This document shows positions 14,070 to 19,667 of a stretch of DNA of 19,667 nucleotides, piece after piece. Origin of the DNA: Thermoplasmata archaeon (GTDB taxonomy: Archaea > Thermoplasmatota > Thermoplasmata > Thermoplasmatales > Thermoplasmataceae); the NCBI GenBank assembly GCA_021826795.1, contig JAKAYM010000021.1:1-19667 (forward strand), read 5' to 3'. A program made the position numbers and the translations under genes. Under the pieces are notes generated by a model. The model was not told the DNA's origin, made no database searches, and saw nothing but the letters and a program-made list of their open reading frames with translations. The number at the start of each line of letters is the position of its first letter. Position 1 is the first letter of the stretch.

Positions 14070-16166
14070 TTATTCATTTTCTTTCAGTTCATTCTGTTCG
14101 AAATGGCATTCATATCCATGGTCATTATAAACTTTTAACGGTGGTTTTTTGCCTTTGCATGTGTTCTTTCTGAAAACACATCTATTGTAAAACCTACACC
14201 CTTCAGGAATATTTATAGCATTTCCAATTTCTCCTATTATCTGGATGTTTCCAGGATCCCATTCTGTGCCTGGAACCGGAACTGCTCTTATTAGTGCCTT
14301 GGTATATGGATGTAATGGATGCAAAACAACATCCTCTGCTTTTCCGAATTCTACGATGACCCCCAGATACATTACCATAATTCTATCTGCAAGATAAAAA
14401 ACCGATACAATATCATGTGATATATAAAGAATAGAAAGCCCAGTATCTCTTCTTATACCATCAAGCATATTCATAAAACCTACCCTTAAGGACACATCTA
14501 GCATTGAAGTTGGCTCATCTGCTATAACAAATTCTGAGTTTAGAACAAGTGCCCTTGCGGTTGCTACTCTCTGCCTTTCCCCACCGGATAATTCATACGG
14601 ATATCGTAGAATAAACTTTTCTGCAGGTTTCAGGTTAGATTTTTCAAGAGATTGTATTACCAAACTTCTTGTTTTACCAGGGGAATCTGACGCTTTCTGT
14701 GCAATAACCGGCTCTGATACTATGTTTATAATGGGCATTTTTGGATCAATTGAGTCATATGGATCCTGAAATATTGACTGAACACCGCGCCTGAATTTTT
14801 TATATTTGTCTTTTTTATATTTTCTATCTTTATGCATATCCTCCAGATTTATGACATCATCTTTTAATGTAAACTTTATATTCCCCTCTGAGGGCTTTAT
14901 AAGGGAAAGTAAAACCCGTCCAAGTGTTGTTTTCCCAGATCCTGATTCACCAACAAGTCCAACTATCTCGCCTTTTTTTATATCAAATGAAATGTGGTCA
15001 ACGGCCCTGACATATTCTTTCCTTCTGGCAAATAAAGACCCCTGTTTTGTTCCGTGCAATTCAAAATATTTTACCAGATCATGAACCTCCAGTATTTTTC
15101 TATCCTCTATAATTTTAGGTTTTAAGATCTCCTTTAAAGTCTTAGTTTTATTTTGAGCCTCATTGGCATAAAAGCATTTACTGTAGTGTCCCTTATCTAT
15201 AAGAATATTTTCCGGCATAGCATCTTTACAGTTGTCCTTACGTAAAAAACATCTATCATAAAAATAGCACCCATCCGGCCTCTTCAGTGGGTCAGGCAAA
15301 GCTCCAGGAATACCCTCAAGATATTGTTTGCCCTTGATAATACTGGGATAACTGTTTAATAACTCGATAGTGTATGGATTTTTTGGGTTGTTATATATAT
15401 CATTAACTGTGCCATATTCCATTATTCTGCCTGCATATAATACCGCCACATGATCGGCTAACTGTGAAACCACTCCAATATCATGTGAAATTATAATCAT
15501 GGATTTTATAATTTTTTCTGATTTCAGTTTTTTGAGTTGATTAATAATTTCTGCCTGTGTTATAACATCGAGCCCGGTTGTTGGCTCATCTGCTATAACA
15601 AGGTCAGGAGATAATGACAGGGCAAGTGCAATTACAGCTCTCTGCTTCATTCCACCAGAAAGTTCATGCGGATAACTTTCCAGAACTGCTTTATCAAGCC
15701 CTGCAATTTTTATGGATTCAAGGATCTTCTTTTCAATTTCCTCACCTGAATAGTCTGTATGTAGTTTATAGACATCATATAATTGTTTTTTGATTGTATA
15801 AACTGGATTAAAAGAATTCATAGCTCCCTGAAATACCATTGATATATTCTTCCACCTGATATTTCTAAGTTTTTCATTGAGGTTCTTGTAATCCCTATTC
15901 TTTATTGCCTTGGATGTGTTATCGCTGTTAACATACACATCTCCCCTATATTCAATTGACCCGCTTATTTCTGCATTTGTTTCCAGCATTGAAATTATTG
16001 CCATTGCAAGTGTACTTTTACCAGAGCCTGATTCTCCAAGTATACCGAGCGTTTCTCCACTCTTGATTGCAAGATTTATTTTATCAAGAGCGCGAACTTT
16101 TCCATCTATTGTATCAAAATCCACGGAAAGGTTATTCACTGTGATTACGTTTTCGTTGTCATTCAT
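14070..16166 (-). CDS. Fused oligopeptide ABC transporter ATPase (DppD-DppF in one chain)
   Basis: A 698-residue protein with two complete ABC ATPase domains. Domain 1: Walker A GESGSGKS (44-51), signature LSGGMKQR (about 170), Walker B LVIADEPT and switch His in IISHDI. Domain 2: Walker A GESGSGKT (about 401-408), FQDPYDSIDP Q-loop, LSGGERQR (about 525), FVIADEPT and YISHDI. Each half ends with the OppD/DppF C-terminal motif containing four cysteines: CYFYDRCFLRKDNC...KCF near 296-330 and CRFYNRCVFRKNTC...ECHF near 656-687. Such clusters can hold iron-sulphur centres in related thermophile proteins. Bacteria usually encode the two ATPases separately, although fused forms such as YejF exist. 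Its start overlaps the permease stop (ATGA), with a GGTG ribosome site 7 bases upstream, so translation is coupled. Confidence 0.93.
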   Translation of the reverse strand: MNDNENVITVNNLSVDFDTIDGKVRALDKINLAIKSGETLGILGESGSGKSTLAMAIISMLETNAEISGSIEYRGDVYVNSDNTSKAIKNRDYKNLNEKLRNIRWKNISMVFQGAMNSFNPVYTIKKQLYDVYKLHTDYSGEEIEKKILESIKIAGLDKAVLESYPHELSGGMKQRAVIALALSLSPDLVIADEPTTGLDVITQAEIINQLKKLKSEKIIKSMIIISHDIGVVSQLADHVAVLYAGRIMEYGTVNDIYNNPKNPYTIELLNSYPSIIKGKQYLEGIPGALPDPLKRPDGCYFYDRCFLRKDNCKDAMPENILIDKGHYSKCFYANEAQNKTKTLKEILKPKIIEDRKILEVHDLVKYFELHGTKQGSLFARRKEYVRAVDHISFDIKKGEIVGLVGESGSGKTTLGRVLLSLIKPSEGNIKFTLKDDVINLEDMHKDRKYKKDKYKKFRRGVQSIFQDPYDSIDPKMPIINIVSEPVIAQKASDSPGKTRSLVIQSLEKSNLKPAEKFILRYPYELSGGERQRVATARALVLNSEFVIADEPTSMLDVSLRVGFMNMLDGIRRDTGLSILYISHDIVSVFYLADRIMVMYLGVIVEFGKAEDVVLHPLHPYTKALIRAVPVPGTEWDPGNIQIIGEIGNAINIPEGCRFYNRCVFRKNTCKGKKPPLKVYNDHGYECHFEQNELKENE

Positions 16167-18307
16167 CTTCTAACACCTGCCCTTGGGTTTGCTATTCTAT
16201 CCATGCCCTTCGATATAAATATAAAAGCAATAACAAAGAGCGTTATCGCCATTATAGGCGGTAAAAACCACCATGGAGCCTGTAGAAGTAAATAATAATT
16301 TTTGAAGAAATCGGCAAGCATTCCACCCCATGTAGGTATGTTTAACGGGGCTATTCCCAGTATCTGAAGCGTGGAAATAGCAGCAACTGCTCCCCCAATC
16401 CCCACTGCAGTCTGATAAATTAGAATTGGCATTACATTTTTTACCATGTGGTTTTTCAGGATACTAAGAGTACCGGCTCCAGACGTTATTGCTGCATCTA
16501 TGAACGTTCTACTTTTTATGCTTCTCACCATACCTATCAATGTAAAAGCGCCAAATGGCCAGCTTAGAAGAATAAGTATGGCTATTATACCAGACAGAGA
16601 AGGACCAACTATACTAGCTACAACTATCAAAAGAGGCAATCCAGGTATGAGAAATATTGCCAGCGCAAACGTTTCTATACCCGAACTTATAATTCCTGTG
16701 TAATAACCTATTACCATGCCGACCAAGAGGGCTATTAGCATGACCCCTATTCCGACCAGGATACCTATGTAAAGGTCACTCTGGAATCCTCCGATAAATT
16801 CCGACCACACATCTTTTCCGGTTGCTGTTGTACCTAGTGGATATATATTTCCAGACACAGTATGGAATGTAGGCGGTAATGGATTAATATCCTTTCCAGA
16901 TGTGGAATATATCATAAAATTTGTGCCATTGAATGTGATGAAAGATTCTCTTGCTGTTACGGGATTCAAGAAATTAACTGTATTATTTATAGATTTATGC
17001 AGTATTGTTGCCCATCCATATGGATTGCTTGATGTTAAATATACAAGATACGCAATATCACCATTACTGTTTGAAAGCATAAAGTGGCCACTAACTGAAC
17101 TTATTTCAGTGAATCCAGATGGAGCAGCGACATCTTCAATGATTGAATATTTAGAATTCAATACAAGGACACGGTTGTTTTCAAGTGAAACTGCAAAGTA
17201 TGTCGGATCACCCGAATCTCCGGCACTGGTACTGAAACTCAATATTTTTTCTGATCTTGAAGAATAAATAAGATATGGTTTATAACTCGTGTTGTCTATA
17301 CTTTTAGCTATGTTTACCTTGAATATCTTATCTGTAGATGATACGTAGATAGAATTATCGGCGTGAACTATCTCATCATTCCCATGGGGTATATAGATTT
17401 TGGTGAGACTAGAACCAAAAGTTATATTGGTTTCCAGACTTCCATTAAATGGTGAATAACCTAGTAATCTGTTACCGTTTACGAGGAATATTTCTTCATT
17501 ACCCGTTTTGAAGCAGGCAGAATAGTAAGAAAGCTTGCCATTGTATCTGTAACCATCAGGCATCAGTACCGAGCTTTCATGTACCAATCCATCGATATAG
17601 TAGGTATCGAGATAACAATTTGTTGAGTTTTTAACCAGCACACTTATCAGTGCCGGATGGTAACTTTTTGATGCATATGGAAATGCATCTTGCAGAACAC
17701 CATGATAAGTTATAGCGTTGGAAATTGGGGGTGAAGATATGGTTCCATTAACATGCGTTTGGCTATGAATATATGAAGGCGTTCCACTTCCTGGAATCCC
17801 TAATGACCATGATATATAACCTTCATAAATAGATGTACTGGAGGTCAGTATAACGTAAGTATCAATACTGGAGCTTGGAGATAATATAGTTACAGCAGTC
17901 ATATTTTTCAGCCCAGTAACAGGAAGTAAGTTTATTACAGTTCCGTTGGATGTGAATATCCCGTAAAGCCCATTATGTGTAATGTAAAATATAAGATAAG
18001 ATCCCATACCTAAATTACCAGAATTTGTTGCACTTGCTTGTATAATGCTCCCATCTTTAAGTGGCGTTGAACTATGCATCAATTCCTGTGGGACAAAATA
18101 ATCCTCAGGCGGTGCTGTATATGTAAGGGGATTATTATGTTCTATAATCAGTGGTGAAATTAAACTAATTATAACGAATCCAAGAAGTATATAAAACCCG
18201 ACCTTTCCATATTTCGACGAATAGAAAACTTTCCAGTTTCTCTTTATATTATAGATAAGGAACCTTAATTTTTCTCCTTTAAATTTATTTCTATTATCTT
18301 TTACCAT
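16163..18307 (-). CDS. DppC-type permease with a ~400-residue extracytoplasmic insertion
   Basis: A 714-residue permease subunit. An OppC-type N-terminal helix (about 36-55, GFYILLGFVIISLISPLII) is followed by about 410 residues of Ser/Tyr/Gly-rich, beta-like sequence (about 70-480). Only then comes the conserved permease core, starting at YPLGTTATGKDVWSEFIGG (equivalent to the HPLGTDxxGRDVLSR of DppC). Five hydrophobic helices follow, with the EAA-type loop AAITSGAGTLSILKNHMVKNVMP that contacts the ATPase. Bacterial DppC is about 300 residues, so the excess equals the insertion. The insertion lies between helices 1 and 2, on the outer face, and its short repeated strand pattern suggests a beta-propeller-like fold. 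I chose the ATG at 18307: it follows the permease B stop by 2 bases and has GGTG 5 bases upstream. An earlier in-frame ATG (18337) would overlap dppB. Confidence 0.92.
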   Translation of the reverse strand: MVKDNRNKFKGEKLRFLIYNIKRNWKVFYSSKYGKVGFYILLGFVIISLISPLIIEHNNPLTYTAPPEDYFVPQELMHSSTPLKDGSIIQASATNSGNLGMGSYLIFYITHNGLYGIFTSNGTVINLLPVTGLKNMTAVTILSPSSSIDTYVILTSSTSIYEGYISWSLGIPGSGTPSYIHSQTHVNGTISSPPISNAITYHGVLQDAFPYASKSYHPALISVLVKNSTNCYLDTYYIDGLVHESSVLMPDGYRYNGKLSYYSACFKTGNEEIFLVNGNRLLGYSPFNGSLETNITFGSSLTKIYIPHGNDEIVHADNSIYVSSTDKIFKVNIAKSIDNTSYKPYLIYSSRSEKILSFSTSAGDSGDPTYFAVSLENNRVLVLNSKYSIIEDVAAPSGFTEISSVSGHFMLSNSNGDIAYLVYLTSSNPYGWATILHKSINNTVNFLNPVTARESFITFNGTNFMIYSTSGKDINPLPPTFHTVSGNIYPLGTTATGKDVWSEFIGGFQSDLYIGILVGIGVMLIALLVGMVIGYYTGIISSGIETFALAIFLIPGLPLLIVVASIVGPSLSGIIAILILLSWPFGAFTLIGMVRSIKSRTFIDAAITSGAGTLSILKNHMVKNVMPILIYQTAVGIGGAVAAISTLQILGIAPLNIPTWGGMLADFFKNYYLLLQAPWWFLPPIMAITLFVIAFIFISKGMDRIANPRAGVRR
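16174..16177 (-). promoter_or_regulatory. Ribosome binding site of the double-ATPase gene
   Basis: GGTG is 7 bases before the ATG, inside the end of the permease gene. It contrasts with the leaderless genes elsewhere in the window and marks an internal operon gene. Confidence 0.6.
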
Positions 18308-18309
18308 AT

Positions 18310-19287
18310 CTACACCTTTATTCTTGGATCCATCCACGCGTGGATAAAATCAACCATCGAATACATTAAAATTACTATGAGCGAAATTATAAACAGGGCA
18401 CCTTCAGTAAAAGGATAATCTTCTGATAATGTAGCGTGATATAAAGCTATACCCATGCCAGGAAGATCAAATATAATTCCTACTATGACTGCACCACTCA
18501 TGAGAAATGGAAATTCCAGAGCCATTCTTGTGGAAATGGGTATCATTGCATTTCTTCCTGCATGGTGGAGTACTATATCTCTTTCTGGAACTCCTACAGC
18601 CCTTGCAGTAGTTATAAAATCCTCACCAAGGACGGAAACCATAGCAGCCCTGGAAGTTAACATATGTCCCATCGATTCGATAACAACCAAAACAATTAAT
18701 GGCATAGCTAGATGATAAAGCACATTTCCCAGAGATGCAAATGTTGGATGTACTATATCTGAAATAGGAAAAATCGCTCTCAATGGAAACCAATGGAGGT
18801 AAGCTGCAAAATATAAAAATAAAACGATGGCAGTAACAAAAAATGGCACTGCGTTAAGTGTAGTTGCAAAAGAAATTATACCACCCTCAACCTTTTTCTT
18901 TCTAATAAACGCTGTTATGAAACCAAGTGGGATACCAATTATGAAAGAGAGAACAGCTGCGGTCGCAAATAGTATTAGTGTGTATGGCAGTGCTTGAGAG
19001 ATCATGCTCATCACAGGCTGCATTGTTGCATAATCATCACCAAAATTAAATGTAAACATATCTTTCAAGTAAATGATAAAAGCTGAAAAAGAGAATTTCC
19101 CACCTGCAAGTCCAAGCTCCTTCTTTATTCTTGCCTCCTGTGCCGGAGTTGGATTCTTCAATCCATGTAAAAACATTGTTGCTGGGCTACCTGGCATAAG
19201 TCTCAATACTACAAACAATATTATGACAATAAAAATAATAAGTACCGCATCCTGTATAACTTTACGGGCTATTAGGTATCTATCCAT
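18310..19287 (-). CDS. DppB-type oligopeptide ABC transporter permease
   Basis: A 325-residue inner-membrane permease, normal for DppB/OppB. The N-terminal helix VLIIFIVIILFVVLRLMPGSP carries the family's R-L-x-P-G-x-P motif, followed by the cytoplasmic/periplasmic segment with a KKELGL motif. Five further helices follow, with the EAA loop EDFITTARAVGVPERDIVLHHAGRNAMIP (the ATPase contact) and FDLPGMGIALYHA near the end. It pairs with the DppC-like subunit as the translocation pore. It is the first gene of a tightly packed operon (B, C, DF fusion, small membrane protein). The binding protein gene is not in the operon but lies on the opposite strand beyond it. Confidence 0.94.
   Translation of the reverse strand: MDRYLIARKVIQDAVLIIFIVIILFVVLRLMPGSPATMFLHGLKNPTPAQEARIKKELGLAGGKFSFSAFIIYLKDMFTFNFGDDYATMQPVMSMISQALPYTLILFATAAVLSFIIGIPLGFITAFIRKKKVEGGIISFATTLNAVPFFVTAIVLFLYFAAYLHWFPLRAIFPISDIVHPTFASLGNVLYHLAMPLIVLVVIESMGHMLTSRAAMVSVLGEDFITTARAVGVPERDIVLHHAGRNAMIPISTRMALEFPFLMSGAVIVGIIFDLPGMGIALYHATLSEDYPFTEGALFIISLIVILMYSMVDFIHAWMDPRIKV
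18313..18316 (-). promoter_or_regulatory. Ribosome binding site deciding the DppC-like start
   Basis: GGTG, formed by the last codons of the upstream permease gene, is 5 bases before the ATG at 18307. This favours that ATG over the upstream one at 18337. Confidence 0.6.
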
Positions 19288-19308
19288 TAATAATCACCGT
19301 ACCAATGC

Positions 19309-19322
19309 AATATATTATTTAA
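19309..19322 (-). promoter_or_regulatory. TATA box of the transporter operon
   Basis: TTAAATAATATATT on the minus strand is centred about 27 bases before the dppB ATG. A GGTG is also present 7 bases before the ATG, so the transcript may be leaderless or have a very short leader. Confidence 0.5.
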
Positions 19323-19478
19323 CCATTGTGATGTATTCTATTAGAAAAATACGCATAATATAAATAATAATTCGATTTTCGTATTTAATCTTATCTATTT
19401 ATATATGTAAATTCATAATATACATTTAGTTACCATTTTTTAATATTTAACTCCTATCTTACTATTATAGTTTATTAC
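19323..19478. other. A+T-rich intergenic region upstream of the transporter operon
   Basis: No gene is seen. It holds several TATA-like stretches (for example TATTTATATATG near 19397-19408) and a short inverted repeat, AAATACG (19347-19353) with CGTATTT (19380-19386), which sits upstream of the operon promoter and could be an operator. This is weak evidence in such A+T-rich DNA. Confidence 0.35.
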
Positions 19479-19630
19479 CTATATTTTTATACTTTTATTC
19501 ATGAATCTCGGAATCCAGCTTTTTGCAAATGTCAGGCTGCATGAGAGTTTCTCAAAGCTATCCTTAATCCTGCTTTTCAGATCATCCTCATCCATCTTTC
19601 TCTCTATTGGATACATCTCTTTTTTGCCAT
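19479..19630 (-). pseudogene. Short, possibly frameshifted coding remnant
   Basis: From ATG 19616 a 45-residue frame reads MYPIERKMDEDDLKSRIKDS and goes on through FEKLSC to a stop in the A+T-rich gap. An ATG at 19630 gives MAKKRCIQ and a stop. If the run of six A (19620-19625 on the complementary strand) had seven, the two would join as MAKKEMYPIERKMDE..., a natural-looking N-terminus. A TATA-like ACTTATAAGT lies about 15-25 bases upstream of 19630. The base composition is richer than the flanking DNA, which suggests it was once coding. The protein family is not recognised. It could be the truncated start of a transposase, a broken host gene or chance. Confidence 0.35.
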
Positions 19631-19667
19631 GAAAATGTAATACTTATAAGTATAATAATGTTAGTAA

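Noticed and set aside
1..19667. CRISPR array, tRNA, rRNA or riboswitch
   Set aside because: I saw no regularly spaced repeats, no cloverleaf with a GTTCRA arm and no recognised riboswitch core while reading both strands; a covariance-model search could still find a small RNA.

Overview
The window looks like a chromosomal segment of a cell-wall-less archaeon of the Thermoplasmatales type (Ferroplasma, Cuniculiplasma, Acidiplasma or a relative). This is inferred, not proven. The DNA is A+T-rich, with heavy use of ATA and AGA codons. Most genes have a TATA-like box about 20-30 bases upstream of the start codon and no Shine-Dalgarno site, as in leaderless archaeal transcripts. Only genes inside one operon carry GGTG ribosome sites. 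The transporter genes have archaeal features: a membrane-anchored solute-binding protein and cysteine-ended ABC ATPases.

Layout. (1) 1-650: mobile-element debris. The 3' part of an IS110-type transposase is followed by what looks like the right end of an IS200/IS605 (TnpB-type) element, which runs into the tail of the first metabolic gene. (2) 623-9093: a dense accessory cluster. In order it holds a double-SIS aminosugar-phosphate isomerase/deaminase, NagA (GlcNAc-6-P deacetylase), a GNAT acetyltransferase, a class A beta-lactamase-like serine hydrolase, a compact PBP4-like (peptidase S13) DD-peptidase, an L-Ala-D/L-Glu-type dipeptide epimerase, a YkfC-like SH3b-NlpC/P60 endopeptidase, NamZ (DUF1343/GH171 exo-beta-N-acetylmuramidase) and a YdcF/DUF218 protein. 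(3) 9270-13286: a giant membrane-anchored family 5 (oligopeptide) solute-binding protein. (4) 13287-13713: A+T-rich DNA with no convincing gene. (5) 19287-13714, minus strand: an oligopeptide ABC transporter operon of DppB, DppC with a large extracytoplasmic insertion, a fused DppD-DppF double ATPase and a small membrane protein. (6) 19288-19667: intergenic DNA with a short, possibly frameshifted coding remnant.

How the genes work together (inference). The families match the bacterial muropeptide-recovery sets, namely the Bacillus ykfABCD type plus the nagA/nagB and NamZ type. The surface binding protein and DppBCDF-type transporter would import peptides or muropeptides shed by neighbouring bacteria. 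Cytoplasmic enzymes would then dismantle them: NamZ removes terminal MurNAc, the S13 enzyme trims D-Ala, the NlpC/P60 enzyme splits the D-Glu-diamino acid bond, the epimerase turns L-Ala-D-Glu into L-Ala-L-Glu, and NagA plus the SIS enzyme feed GlcNAc-6-P into glycolysis. None of the hydrolases has a visible signal peptide, which fits internal catabolism rather than wall synthesis. No Mur ligases, MraY or glycosyltransferases are present. A complete peptidoglycan-scavenging route in a wall-less archaeon is the most interesting reading of the window. The sugar kinases, a MurQ-type etherase and an LD-carboxypeptidase would have to lie elsewhere.
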